This document shows, piece after piece, positions 23,170 to 35,454 of a stretch of 64,000 bases of DNA (its first letter is position 1; each line of letters opens with the position of its first letter). A program made the translations under genes and the position numbers. This DNA is from Leuctra nigra (taxonomy: Eukaryota; Arthropoda; Insecta; Plecoptera; Leuctridae), in assembly GCA_934045905.1 (NCBI GenBank), contig OW203767.1:17053073-17117072 (forward strand). The letters run 5' to 3'. Under the pieces are notes generated by a model that saw only the letters and a program-made list of their open reading frames with translations, was not told the origin of the DNA and made no database searches.

Positions 23170-25055
23170 TATCTAGTGGAGCGGTCGCTCCACGCCAGCC
23201 AAGTCGTACGGCGCGCGCACACACTCATTTAAAAAGGCTGGAGCAAACCCACTTTTACTGTAAGCATCAAAGTGGCATTTTCGGCCTACTGGATCTTAAA
23301 ATTGGAAAATCTCACATTGTTGCGATATATCTTAATTTCGAGCTATGGCCCACCCTACAACATATACCAAATTTGGGAACAATAGGTTACGCCCTTTACG
23401 CGCTAGAGGGCCGTGAAAACAGTGTTTTAGGGCGGTTTTCATAATAATAATAATAATAATAATAATCTCAGTAGTAGTAGTAGTAGTAGTCTCCTGGAAT
23501 TCAAATCCGGTAAACAGGCCACAGCCTAAACGGCTCAACCGATTGATCCCACATTTTTACCACGTGTGCACTTTTGGCGTCTGATTTAACATTCACCCCA
23601 TGAATTTTTTGTGCCGCCATTTTGAAACCGGAAGTGACGTCATATCTCGTCAACGGCTGGACCGATTTTAACGAAAATTGCGCCAAACGATTCAGACGGT
23701 CATCTATATGCATCATAAGTAGCAAAAGACTAAACATTATGTTAAAGAAACCGGAAATGACGTAATGAAATTTGAAATACATCGATTGGCTTTTTGGCAA
23801 CAAAGGTTGATCCGATTATTTTGATATTTATGTAACGTATGTACTTTTGACGTCTCATGTGACTTGTTATAAAACCAACCGGAAGCCGCCATTTTGAAAC
23901 CGGAAGTGACAGCATATCTCAATAACGGCTAATTAGATTTCAACGAAACCAGAGCAAAACAATTTAGACGGTCAACTTTATGTATTATCATCAATAATAT
24001 TTGCAGTTTCCCATACCTAAACCGGAAATGACGTCACACATTTTAATAAACTCACAAATTTTTATTTTGATGCACTAAATATACTATTTGAGACAGCTTA
24101 TAAAATTGTAATCATGTTTAAAATATACTTCAAGGGGTCAGAGATTTCAGCCGCCATTTTTAAACCGGAAGTAACGTCATATCTCAAAAACTGGTAGACA
24201 AATCGGTATGAAACTAGCGCCAAACGATTCGGAAGGCCATCTCTATGGAATATGAACAGTACAAATAGAATGTTCCTTTTTATGAGACCGGAAATGACGT
24301 CATTCAAATGTATAAATTATTATAATTCCCTCCTATACAATAAATACATATTCAGAAAGCTTAAAATGATACACATCATTTATAGAAATAAATTCTATGT
24401 GGCATTGCAGAAAGTTCAGCAGCCATTTTGAAAACCGAAGTGTTGCCATATCTCGGAACTGGGTTGACTGATTGGAATGAAACCTTTGCTATTCTTCGTG
24501 AAAGATCATTTAAAGCAATTATTTAGGACCATGCGCTGCTATTCATTAGTGGTAACCAAATTGTAAAGGGTGATGATTTTTTAAAAGAATTTAGTAATTG
24601 TTCATTTCATATGTGTCACAAGTTGTTAGAATAAACTAAAAAAAGGAGTGATATCCCCATAAAAAAACACTTCGTGTAAAAATACCAGCCAAGTCTCTTC
24701 TACTAAAAAAAATATATGAAATCTAAAAATTCTGCACTGAAAAGTAATGATATCAAAAAATTTGCCAAGTCAAAACTTTATTTGAAAATCAAAAAATACT
24801 TGGCGCATCGATTTTTTTAGGGCATTTTAGGTATACTATATGTTTGTATATTTTATGTATATTTTATATCTGGCCTATACTTCTAAGCTATTAATATACA
24901 CGATGCGCCAAGTATTTTTTGATTTTCAAATAAAGTTTTGACTTGGCAAATTTTTTGATATCATTACTTTTCAGTGCAGAATTTTTAGATTTCATATATT
25001 TTTTTTAGTAGAAGAGACTTGGCTGGTATTTTTACACGAAGTGTTTTTTTATGGG
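23170..25055 (+). mobile_element. Repeat R2: 1.9-kb interspersed element, copy 2
   Basis: Second copy of the element at 1234-3124, with the same order of parts: palindromic left end, (TAA)n and (AGT)n tracts, the tandem body, and a terminal foldback. Flanks differ from those of copy 1 on both sides, so this is a dispersed element rather than a local duplication of a larger block. The short minus-strand frames inside it repeat those of copy 1 and are not genes. Confidence 0.9.
24651..25055. mobile_element. Foldback MITE, copy 2 (terminal part of R2)
   Basis: Same inverted arms as 2718-3128. The right outer end diverges after ATGGG, whereas the left end keeps ATATCCCCAT. Confidence 0.87.
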
Positions 25056-25219
25056 TAGATACTACTATACCACGAGAAAAAAGGAATACAGATAAAAACT
25101 GCAGATTAGAAGCAAAAATATAGCACAACAAGTCAGGTTTACTGGATTTCAAAGTGAGTCCTGCGTAAGCCAACGGGAAAAACACGGTTCGTCAAAGCGA
25201 TTTTTTGATTTTTTTTCAC

Positions 25220-25462
25220 GCTGACAAAATTTTAAAAAATCAGATAGTAACAGCCTAATATACTAAATAATGCCACACACTGGAGTACACTATGACAATT
25301 ATGATACGACCTCAAATACGATAGTTTTGGTAAAATAATCGTATTTAACACTTTGAGGTCGTACCAAGTGTCATAAAGTACTGCAGTTTGCGGAATTATT
25401 TAGTATATTAGGCTGTAATGGGTCGTTACTCGTTACTATCTGATATTTTAAAAATTTGTTAA
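25220..25462. mobile_element. Foldback element, about 240 bp
   Basis: Inverted segments: ATCAGATAGTAAC / GTTACTATCTGAT, CAGCCTAATATACTAAATAAT / its inverse, and GACCTCAAA / TTTGAGGTC. Located just right of R2. Confidence 0.78.
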
Positions 25463-27379
25463 AAAACTATAACGCTCGGAAACTGAGTTATTAGAAACGA
25501 AGAAGTACACTTGACTGAACTATAGACGAATCTGTAACACAGTCTGGGAGTCTGGGTTTGTCGAGATGCGATGAGATTAAATCTGAATTTTCATTACATT
25601 TCGTCTGCTTCATTTCCTTCTTTTACACACAGAAATTATTATCAGCAATAACAACACAAATTAAATTTACATTCTAAAGTTAAAAAACAAAACAAAAGTC
25701 GTCGCTCTGAGCATTTAATTAATCCTGGTGAATTCTGTCGTGGCGCTTGAGTTTGACGAGAGTTGAATGGTCCAGCTCCAGCGGCTGGCCGACTGAGAGA
25801 TAACACGAGGACTTATTGAAACCAATGGCGTTGATATGAAACAAAAACCTCGTCGAAAGAGCGCGGGGTTTCACAATATGTCTGGTTTTACAATCCCCCC
25901 CCCCCCCCCGGTCAATCGCGCAGTGCCCAGACGGTATGAGGATCGTTGGTGGAGGAACGACAGAGGAGTAATTGAGTTTTTTTCAATCAACGAAGCGACC
26001 GTTTTCATTCCATGATTTCGGTCCGACTAAATACGTAGTTTAGCGCCTTTTGTTTGTAGGTCACCCGATTTGTCTGATCTAGTTGGGTATTCTGTAGGTA
26101 TCAGCAGTTTGAATAGTATTTTGTCTAAAGTTCACAGATGGCATCAAGATAGTTCAAGAAGTTGAACTTTTCTCCAGAATTGAGTCGGATAAAGTTGTAG
26201 CTAAGTGTTAACAATTTACGATTTGAAATTTAAAATTTTATATTTTCGATACAAAACTGTCATATTTTTTAAAAATATATCAGACAATAGAAGCACTATA
26301 TAGACCGCGGCCCAATGTGAATGATACTGCCATCGCAAATCACATAACATTTTCTTTTACCGACAGCAAATGTCTTACCCCCCCCCCCCCCCCCATGCCA
26401 CACTGAGGTTTTGGCATTTGAGCGTCCTCTTTTTGATTGAACCACTGCGATCAAAGAGAAGATAAGAGTCGCATAGAAAGTGGAAACGACGATGAAAAGA
26501 TCCCAATGAAATCTGTGTCAAGTGAAGTCAAAGTGAAGGCGAGATCAAATCCACGTGGAAATTCATAATTCGGCAATTAATTTCGAATTAAGAATTTTTT
26601 TGTGTCTCCTTTATGATATTATAGCATGTTTATAATCTTTTTTCATCTTAGCTTTTACAATTCGCCAGCGGAAAATTATGTAAACTTTTTTTTTGCCGAA
26701 CGAGGTCCGAACCTTGATTTTGTTCCATTTGATACGAGCCCAGTATTATTTACACATAGAATTAAGTTCTTCTCTTCAAACGTTTCCGAGGGATTTAGAT
26801 GCACTTTTCGTTTTACAGTTGCATGGAATTGAAAACCTGGTGCACTTCGGTATGCAAATAATGTAAATATTATCTCGAGAGGACTTGAATTTATAAAGAA
26901 TCCGCGGAACTGCGAGTAAAGTGAGAACAATTTCACAAGAGTAATCTGACAGAGTTTTATTTGAACTCCACTCTTGATTCTGTAAAATGAGATGGGAAGA
27001 GATAGTTGGATTTTTCAATTTACCTAGAGGTTATACAAGAGTCATACGCAAATATTGAGTAGCTCGAAAACGAATTCTTTTTACAATGCAAATTATACAG
27101 AAATTTAATTAAAATTAGGTTTAAATTTTAAATAAAACGTTGTTAAAACTCATTTTATGCAGCGTTTCGTTCGGTAACGGGAATTAAATTGTTTTACCAT
27201 TACTTAGTTTGATTTCACGGCCACGCCACAGAACCCTGCAAATTTGAGTATTGTCGGGTCAAATTTTAGATCATATTCCTACGAACGAAATACACGAATA
27301 TACCCGGCAACAGCATGATCAAGTCCGAAGTACAGGAGCTCCGACCGTGTCAATGATGTACGCACTATATCAGAATGTA
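25463..27379. other. No gene seen
   Basis: AT-rich DNA with two poly-C runs. Short frames near 26626-26936 overlap on both strands and have no product. Confidence 0.55.
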
Positions 27380-27596
27380 TGTACACTCGGCCAAACAAAA
27401 ATTGAACGTTGACCAAATTTGAATGACTGCTGGTTATGTCCCATAACCAATCAAAGCTTGTTATTATCATTGAAATGTGAGGTCACCTACTTGAGTGAGA
27501 CAATGAGATCGCTTAGATTGACTTCTGATGGTGCGATCTTACATATCAGCCTATCAGATTTATTCAACATTAAATTTTGGTTTGGCCAAGTGTACA
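27380..27596. mobile_element. Tc1/mariner-like MITE (TGTACACTTGGCC ends), complete copy
   Basis: Ends TGTACACTCGGCCAAAC and GTTTGGCCAAGTGTACA with TA duplicated on both sides; 217 bp, no coding capacity. Confidence 0.82.
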
Positions 27597-28157
27597 TAAA
27601 TTAAAATATACAAAACAATCTGCGATGTTTTGGGTTTTCAACAAATTTAAATAACCACTCCCTTGACATAGGTAAACAACAAATAAAGTAAAAGTTTACA
27701 AAAAATGATTTTAAAAAAATGATAAAAGTTGCACAATCACAAAACGTTTTAAACAGGGGTGTTGGCGCTCTCAAGCGATATAAAACAGTACTAACAACAG
27801 TCAATCATAATGCGTTTGCTTTGTCTGTGAAATCCGCAGCATGCAACCTTCACATTGCACTTGCTATCACACCCGCTAAATATAGACGCCTATTGATAAC
27901 ACTTATCATGTGACAGTGACAGTGGTCGAACGTCAGAAACCACAAAACAATCGGATAGTTATGGAATATTGCAGTAAACGAGGTCGATTGGATTTGAATT
28001 GGATCAGGAGTGTTAATTAATATACTAATGATATTAGTATAATGACGCTTGTTATTAGATTGGCCGGACAGATCAGAGTTGAGAGTTCGAGTGGAATCAG
28101 TTTCAGGATTTTACAGACAAATCATTTTTTACTGCTAGGAAAACACTCAGTCTATCG

Positions 28158-28190
28158 CGTTGATGAGCGAGCACCGGTACGTGCAAATTC
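28158..28190 (+). repeat. Dispersed short repeat (GAGCGAGCACCGGTACGTGC), copy 1
   Basis: Also at 39784-39810 on plus and at about 22666-22692 on minus; the shared core is GCGAGCACCGGTACGTGCA. Possibly the head of a tRNA-derived repeat. Confidence 0.6.
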
Positions 28191-28446
28191 TCCAACAGGA
28201 ATTCCGTACAAAACTCACAGAAACATACCATATTGAATTGAAATATGATCAACTCAATCAATCATAAAAGAATCCGTTTACTTTTGAAACTTAAGAATAG
28301 CAATCTATACACTTTGGTACATAAAGCACATCAGATTCAGTTGCAGTGGAAAACACTCATTTCGATACTTCATTTCTGACAGTTATTAAAACTGTCGATC
28401 AGTGACTTCTTGACTGATTGGGCTGAAAATTTGTAAAATACGAGAC

Positions 28447-28983
28447 TTAAGGTGATACTAGCGCTCGGCCGTTTTAGAAAATTGAGAGAGAAAAAATGTT
28501 TCATAAGTGAGTGTAACTTTTACAGTATGTTCACATGATCAGTCTGATTGTATATTAGTAGCCCTTTTTAATTTTTGCTTATTGCATGGTTAATTAGGCG
28601 CCGGTTATTCAACAAAACCGCGTAAAACGATGAAATTTGCGATACGATTGGAGACCAAACCCGTAAACCAATTGATTTCAAATTTTAATCATGATTAGAT
28701 GAAAGACAAACTTAGGGTTATCCCTTGGCACATTTTTGAAATTTTGTTTTATACGGCGCCCAGGGAGACGAGAAAATAGCTAATTTTTCACCAAAAATAC
28801 ACTAATTATTACTAATTAACGAAACAAAAAATTAAAAATGTACCAAGGGATAACCCTAAGTTTGTCTTTTATCTAATCACAATTAAAATTTCAAATAATT
28901 TGGTCTACCCATTTCGTCTCCAATCGTATCGCAAAAAGTGTCTACAAAAAGCAGCAAAATCGCTCGCGCTTGCAGCACCTTAA
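28447..28983. mobile_element. Foldback element with TTAA at both ends, about 537 bp
   Basis: Ends TTAAGGTGATACTAGCGCTCG and CGCTCGCGCTTGCAGCACCTTAA are inverted and begin/end with TTAA, as in piggyBac-type targets. Inner inverted blocks include GCGATACGATTGGAGAC and CTTAGGGTTATCCCTTGG. Confidence 0.75.
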
Positions 28984-29044
28984 TGTTGGTCTTAACAAGA
29001 CAACCATTTGGTCAGATTTATCGAAGACCATTTGAGGTCAAACG

Positions 29045-29190
29045 GTGGTTTCCGATGAAATTAATAGACCGATATTGCTGGAAATAATTAGCCTTCTGCA
29101 TTGGATAGTATAATGAATATTTTGTGAAAAAATTGGCCAGATCCGGTAATTCGTTTGAAATTTAATGCGAAAAGCACAAATAAAAAAAAA
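29045..29190 (+). repeat. Interspersed repeat fragment shared with 45.84 kb
   Basis: GTTTCCGATGAAATTAATAG then CGAT(A/T)TTGCTGGAA recurs at 45839-45875, and both are followed by AAAACACAAATAAAAAAAA-like tails. It looks like the end of an old retroelement. Confidence 0.45.
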
Positions 29191-30234
29191 CAGAGATTCG
29201 AGCCATAAGTTTCAAGTGGAGTCGCTCGCTCCGCTCGCTTGACGAACTTGCTTTTGACAGTTTAGACGAAAACTGGACAGAGAAAAACAATATTTCTCTC
29301 ATATTTAGCGCATCAGTGCATCGTCACCATTATCGACACGGCATAAAACCAGACTATTTAAAAAAATCGAATGTGTACACCCACTTCCAATAGTTCCCAT
29401 ATACCAACATGGGGATTTGGCTGCGAACTTTAGAGTGTCACCTTTTTTATATCCATCCATGAATTTCGTTCAAGTATGCTCGATTTTCATAACCCACTCT
29501 CGTGCTATAAACTAAGTATTTCCTACGGAAGGAAACGAATGAATTAGGTCTTCACACATTTACTGTGTTATTCTCGCCTATAAAACAATCGATAAAGAAC
29601 CCACGTAATTTCCCCGCCACAGGAAAAGAGTTTCAGACCCACAGCTTGGCTAACCGGTCAGATCGAAACAGTGAATAACATGGAGATATGATCACGAGCA
29701 GACACTTTTACGTCATCTTAATTGACGACAAGCTGGAACTGTCAAGACAAAGTCGATTAAATGTCCATTCGCCGAGATAATCAATTAGCAAAATTAGTAA
29801 ATGCCTTAATTAATTATTACTACAGCTACAGCTTTAAAATGTTCAAAAATTTAATTCAAGCTCAGTACGATGGCGATGTCGGTTTAAACATTGCAAATTC
29901 GTTTAAAACTTCGAATGTTTAGTACAAAACACAAAAATAATTACGTATCGTCGTCGCTCAAATTGTTTTGCTTGCTTGTTTTAGAATCATTATTCTACAA
30001 GAAAATTAATGACCAAGATACTCATTAGTTTTTTTTTGTAACGAACTAGAAAAATAGTATATAATCTTTGCACCAAGCTTAGGGGTGATTGTGCATTTTT
30101 TTTTTTTTTTAATATTACTCATTTTGAAACACTTTTATAGATGAAGTTCGATGAATAAATCTACAACTGATTTCATCACGACTCGGCCGTGATGCCGAAT
30201 TAGACTCTCGGACTCTGGGCTCGCCACAACAAAC

Positions 30235-30330
30235 GCGCCAATGCGATCTCGTTACGTATAAAACGGTCGGCCCCAGCCGCCGTCGCGCACTAGCCGTCTC
30301 GCTTCGATCCGCCGTGTGACGTCACAAGCA
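30235..30330 (+). promoter_or_regulatory. Candidate TATA-type core promoter with CRE
   Basis: TATAAAA (30257-30263) in GC-rich surroundings, GCGCACTAG about 30 bp downstream at a start-like position, and the full CRE palindrome GTGACGTCAC at 30316-30325. A downstream 82-codon frame (30398) has no recognisable product, so a non-coding transcript or chance is possible. Confidence 0.28.
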
Positions 30331-30375
30331 GGCTCGAACCCGAGTCTTCTGCTGCGACACGTGACCGTCAGACGA
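30326..30375 (-). repeat. tRNA-like fragment (B box)
   Basis: Minus strand GCAGAAGACTCGGGTTCGAGCC resembles the tRNA-like flank of the 26-bp array (CAGAATACCTCGGGTTCGAG), suggesting a shared repeat family. Confidence 0.4.
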
Positions 30376-32055
30376 CCTTGGCATTGCATTTAGCTGCATG
30401 ATGCACTCGACAGCGCGTGGAAACTGTGAGCTAATTGTGCGACGTGCAACCGGCACTCTCGCGAGAGCCAGTGCAGTTGCCAACAACAAGGCGGCGAAAT
30501 CGAAGATGTCTCGGCGGTTGCCTTTGTACGGCTATGATTCAAACCCACGCCAAGTGGAGGTACAATTGTCAATTACACAAAGTGTCCTGATTGTTTACTC
30601 GCTAGACTACGAAAAAATATCAAGAATCGCGAATCGTCCTTGGTGACGATTCTACATTGTGTGTAGAAACAATTTTATCAATTAATTGCTGCGAATATAC
30701 CTACTATAAAATCACCATTGGTTGAAATTTTTAAGGCATTTACGGTTACTGTAAAATACAAACAGAATATTTGATTTTATTACTTACGAGAGCGTTTGTT
30801 ATTCACCATTTTCTTTTTAACAATTAGAGTTGTTTTGTTCCCATACATTTGAAGTTTGAATAATTTTTGGAACGTTTTTTTTAAGCTGGGCACCGCCTTC
30901 TTACTTCACATAAAGAAGGCCGTGGAGTGGAGACTGCTGTAGCCTGTTTCATTTGAATTTTTGGAATATGTTGCCACTTTTAAAAAGAAAGAGAACACGT
31001 AAAATGGCGGACGTTTGACAGATCAGTATTTCATAGAAGCAAATAAAAGTGATGATAGAATATTGGCATTTGCTACTCCTCATAATATCGTGCGGGACTA
31101 TCTCGATGAGTGAACGCTTATAATAATTATATTCGCGAATGTATTTTTGTGCAACAAAGCAGGAGTTTTAATGAATTTGTCGTTGACAATCAGAGTAATT
31201 GCACGTCAGTAAAACGTGTTCCAGCATCTCTCGCCCAATCAACTGTTTCCCTCCCTTCAACTTTTAAATGCATCGAGTTTCCTACGATTTTCATCGCTGT
31301 TGCTGTGAGAAGCTCATATACGTCTCCTGCAAATCCACCACTCTCCTGATCACACGTGAGGTAAATTATTTGCTTCTACATGTAAATATATTCACATAAA
31401 AACCAGCTAAAAAAGACACATTGCCAGTGTAGTAAAGGGGTTGATACACAACTAACGCTACCCAGATAGTGATAATGATTTTCTACTCGAATTTCGGAGG
31501 CCAAGCTGTCGGGAACAATACTGTGATGCATCCCAGTAAATAGTCGACTCGAGTGCTTCTCCAACCTCATAAACATTCACAGGCGCAAAATAACCAACAT
31601 GTCACTTCAAAGTTTTTCTACAAGATAGCCTTGTTCGCTATTTTTCACCCCGGTAGTTCGAGCCGTCACATTTACCTCCTCTCAACAGGACATAACTTAC
31701 CACCGCGCTGGCAGAAACTGTTGTGTTCGCGTCAGGCTCAGCTATACACGACGCAAACATAGTGTGTCCGTATACGTCGCGATGACACAATTAGTTACCT
31801 ACCGCGTCAGGTGATTGTGGTCTGTTGTCCTGCACAACACACTCGCAAATGAATCATGCTGTTACAACATACTTGTCTTGTTTTCAACACAATATCAGGT
31901 GATAATGACGAAAGTTTTCGTGCGATCGCCGTAGATCCAGAATAGGCGATTACGCTTTTAAAATTTTACTTTTTTCCCATAATATTCGCATTCTTATTAA
32001 AATATTGTGTAAATAAGAACGTGTACACTTGGCACAACTAAAAATGGTACCTATT

Positions 32056-32106
32056 TGAACGAAACGGATTGGTTGCTCGCAAGGGTAGACAACCAATCCG
32101 TGTTCA
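32056..32106. repeat. Hairpin inside the 32.0-kb MITE
   Basis: TGAACGAAACGGATTGGTTG and CAACCAATCCGTGTTCA are inverted around a short loop. It could be the terminus of another element or part of the host MITE. Confidence 0.55.
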
Positions 32107-32125
32107 TTAAAATCAGAGACCTATA

Positions 32126-32352
32126 CAGTACGTTCTACAAGGACCTTTCAGCGCCTGAGGGCAAATGCCAAAATACAAAACGCCAATAAAATGCTGTATA
32201 CACCTCAGAAATGTGGATTTTCTTTGGTCCTCTATTGTTATGATGTGAAGATGAGGTAGTGTCAGAAAACTAGCCAAATTTAGTGTGGAAAATAGGAATT
32301 CTAAATGGAAAATAGATTTTTCGCTGTTGCAAATTCCTTGTAGAACGTACTG
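32126..32352. mobile_element. MITE with CAGTACGTTCTACAAGG ends, copy 2 (nested)
   Basis: Perfect inverted ends CAGTACGTTCTACAAGG / CCTTGTAGAACGTACTG, TA on both flanks, 227 bp. Same family as 20436-20656. Confidence 0.88.
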
Positions 32353-33819
32353 TACCTACCGTTTTTAGTTTGGCCAAGTGTACATTATAATATGACCAAT
32401 TTTACTAAACTGAATAACAATTCACAAGAATACAGTTCACAGTGTCATTGATATTGCAACTTGCACTAAAATACCTATTATGTATTCAAGTGCTCATTAA
32501 ATTGGTAATTGTAATATTATTACGCGACGTTTTCAGATTTGACATATCTCTTCATATACGGTATCTCTTTAGTTATATTTGTCAGCTAATACGAGGAAAC
32601 TCGCATCGTTCTTGATGTAGAAACAAGAAACTAATCATAGAACAAAATAGTCAAGGTATATTTCACACCTTGAAAATAGTTATATTTCACACACAGTTCA
32701 CGAACTTTGGCCCAGTCTTTTCAATAATTTCGTGAATTCTGATTGGCTGCGAAAAAGACTTGATATTATAATAGATTTTCTCGAGTTATCGGGACCTTTA
32801 GTGCCCCATGAATACAGAAGTATGATTACTGTAAAATTTATATCTATATAAAACAAATAAACACGCGAATAACGTAGCATTTTATAGCTGTCATCAAAAC
32901 TACCTATACGTTCATGCGCTGCGTTTCATTGCACTTCTTCCATCATTGTTCTACACACACACCACCACCCCAATCTCCAGGATTAACGATGCCTGGAGTC
33001 GAACCCACGTTCCCCAACACAAGACCAATAACAAAGACTCTCAGGTGACGTCACTTTACGATGCTCCTTGCGTCTACTGCAGTTAAAGGCACGCCCACAC
33101 AATTGCAGATGGAGATAATTACTAATTGCCACCTGTTATTTCATCAAGAACACTGTAATTACACTGTCATAGTTGAGTTGCATGCTAGGAAAAACCTTGC
33201 TTTTATGCATGCATATTGTTGTGTCAATAATAAACTAGGAGTGGACGCGGCAAAACATTGAAACACTGTCATTCGGCCGCTCATGGACTCGACGCGGCGA
33301 TAAAATTCCACTTTTTATGCGTGTTTTTGTGATTAGCGTGATAGTTATGTGTATCTTAAAATCTATCACAGTTGAAGAAGCAAGAACCTATCATTTGCAC
33401 ATACAGGTATTGACTTCTTCTATTTAGTGACACATATAATTTTGACGATATTTTCAACTCTTTCTGAAGATGATAATAACATCATTCACATGAATGATAG
33501 ACAAGGAGAAAATATAATTGGCTACCTAAGCAATGTAAATACAGATGTCTGTCGAATCTCGTTGCTACGGGTCATAAATATACTTCAATGCTACTTTTAT
33601 TTTATCAATCGCAATTTGGAAGTAACCAAATGGACTAATATTCACAGGTATAAGTATAAGAGCAAATATAACATATTCTAGATCCATTCAGATCGGAACA
33701 GCTTATGAAACACGTGGTGTATTCGAGCGTGATTGGCTTTTCAATGTTTGAGGTCACTTCCACAGCACGAATTTTAAAAATAATCAGTGAACGTTACAAT
33801 CAGGCGCGCTAAATAAAGG

Positions 33820-34190
33820 TAGAGTAAAAAGCCACTACGGGTCCTGCAGGGGACCACTGTAGAAACTGACGGCTGAGTCAAATTTATATTGAGGACATAG
33901 GCGATCATTATTTACTCCACTGTTGTGCAACTTGCAACTTTGGGAGGTAGTTTTGATTTCCACGTTTTGGAGAAAATGTAAGAAATATTAAAAAAATAAA
34001 AAAGTTCAATATTTCAATATCATGAAAAATATGAAAAATAAAACTTAGTATTTCCAAAAAATTGGTATTAAAACTACCCCAAAAAGTTGCACAACAGTGG
34101 AGTAAAACGAACCTAGGATATATGTCCGCGTTTTGAGAAAATTTGACACAGCCGTCAGTTTCTATAGCGCAGGACTATTTTACTATTACA
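33820..34190. mobile_element. Foldback element, about 370 bp
   Basis: Inverted blocks AGAAACTGACGGCTG / CAGCCGTCAGTTTCT, TTTACTCCACTGTTGTGCAAC / its inverse, and AGGTAGTTTT / AAAACTACC. The centre is AT-rich. Confidence 0.78.
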
Positions 34191-34628
34191 AAAATATGTG
34201 GAAATTATACAAAAAAAAAATGTTCAATGAAATAATAATGATCTAATTGCGTCGGCAATGTTTCCCACGAATTGCCAATAAATCTCGCTAATGACCGTAT
34301 TAAACGATGCCAATACGTGTCAGTCTGATGAGTAGTGCAATGTTTTCTTCATGCTCGAGATATTAATCGGCTGAACGTGGCCGGGAAAGCCGCACACATC
34401 CGAGGAGCCAATCACGATCTTCCAGCAGGCAATTAACTCCTGACCAGCCGCAATTTACAACCAATTGAGCCCCGCTCTTTCGCGCTGGGTGCCGATAACA
34501 CGGGCATGCGATTTATACGTCACACCTTTAAACCCGCTACTTTATAGGTTAATAGGGCACCTATCAAGTTCATAAACCACCAGAATAAGTCAGACTGGGG
34601 CCAAAATTGTTGTCAAGATTTTACCCCA

Positions 34629-34722
34629 GGGGCCCTATTATATCCTGCTGGAAACCGATTCATGGCCATATGAATCAGATTCCAGGAGCATCGGGAATTT
34701 TGAAGTTATAGAATACGGCCCC
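34629..34722. mobile_element. Short MITE (GGGGCCCTATTCTA family), copy 2
   Basis: Left GGGGCCCTATTATATCCTG, right GTTATAGAATACGGCCCC; centre dyad GATTCATGGCCATATGAATC. Confidence 0.68.
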
Positions 34723-35114
34723 AAGAAGGCAGATTATATCTTAAAAAATTACAGATTACCCGAAATATTTCAATTAGTTTTAACATTTTTTTTTGAAAAA
34801 AACATCCTGCTGATAAATTGTGCAAAACTACAATTGCATGCACGAACAATGGCTGGCGTATCAGCCGCTCTTGCGTGCGTTTTCTTACTACAAATACTTC
34901 TATAATCTACATAAAATACACTCCAGTTCTTCGAGTATTCAGCTTTGAGTTGTCAAACTCAAAAGCTCATCGATGATCCTGAAAAAACGACGAGTTTTGC
35001 TTCGCAGACGTATGACAGCAAAAGCTTTTCAAATAAAAAAGCTCTTAGAGCTCTTTTAAAAAGATATTCCCTTCCCTCATGGCACAGATAGCATACAATT
35101 ATAAAATACGTCAC

Positions 35115-35454
35115 GGGGCAATAAAAATACCAGCCAAGTCTCTTCAACTAAAAAAAAATTGAAGATATCTAAAAATTCAGCACAAAAAAGTAGTGATATA
35201 AAAAAATGGGACAAGTCAAAACTTTATTTAAAAATCAAGAAATACTTGGCGCATCGTTTTTAGGGTATCTACAGATAGGTATATTTCATATGTCCTACTA
35301 TTTATATGCACGATGTGCCAAGTATTTTTTGATTTTTTAAATAAAGTTTTGACTTGGCCCATTTTTTTCAGTGTTGAATTTTTAGATACCTAACTTTTAT
35401 TTTTTTAGTTGATGAGACTTGGCCGGTATTTTTACACGAAGTGTTTTTATGGGG
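35115..35454. mobile_element. Foldback MITE, solitary copy 3
   Basis: Inverted arms matching the family (ACCAGCCAAGTCTCTTC..., ...AAGTATTTTTTGATTTT..., CACGAAGTGTTTTTATGGGG) without the rest of R1/R2. The left arm has lost the CACTTCGTG segment. It is clearly more diverged than the other two. Confidence 0.85.

Larger units (their letters stand above)
27597..32021. other. No gene seen apart from repeats
   Basis: Contains the foldback at 28447-28983, the repeat at 29045, and the candidate promoter and tRNA-like piece at 30235-30375. The remainder is AT-rich unique DNA. Confidence 0.5.
32022..32384. mobile_element. Tc1/mariner-like MITE (TGTACACTTGGC ends) hosting two insertions
   Basis: Ends TGTACACTTGGC and GGCCAAGTGTACA, followed inward by AACTAAAAATGG and CCGTTTTTAGTT. 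The interior holds a hairpin (32056-32106) and another MITE (32126-32352). The related complete copy is at 27380-27596. Confidence 0.7.
32385..35114. other. No gene seen apart from repeats
   Basis: Contains the elements at 33820-34190 and 34629-34722; an 84-codon frame at 33427 has no recognisable product. Confidence 0.5.

Noticed and set aside
1234..25055. R1 and R2 as LTRs of one giant retroelement
   Set aside because: No TG...CA ends, no matching target duplication around the pair, no gag/pol between them, and each ends in a foldback.
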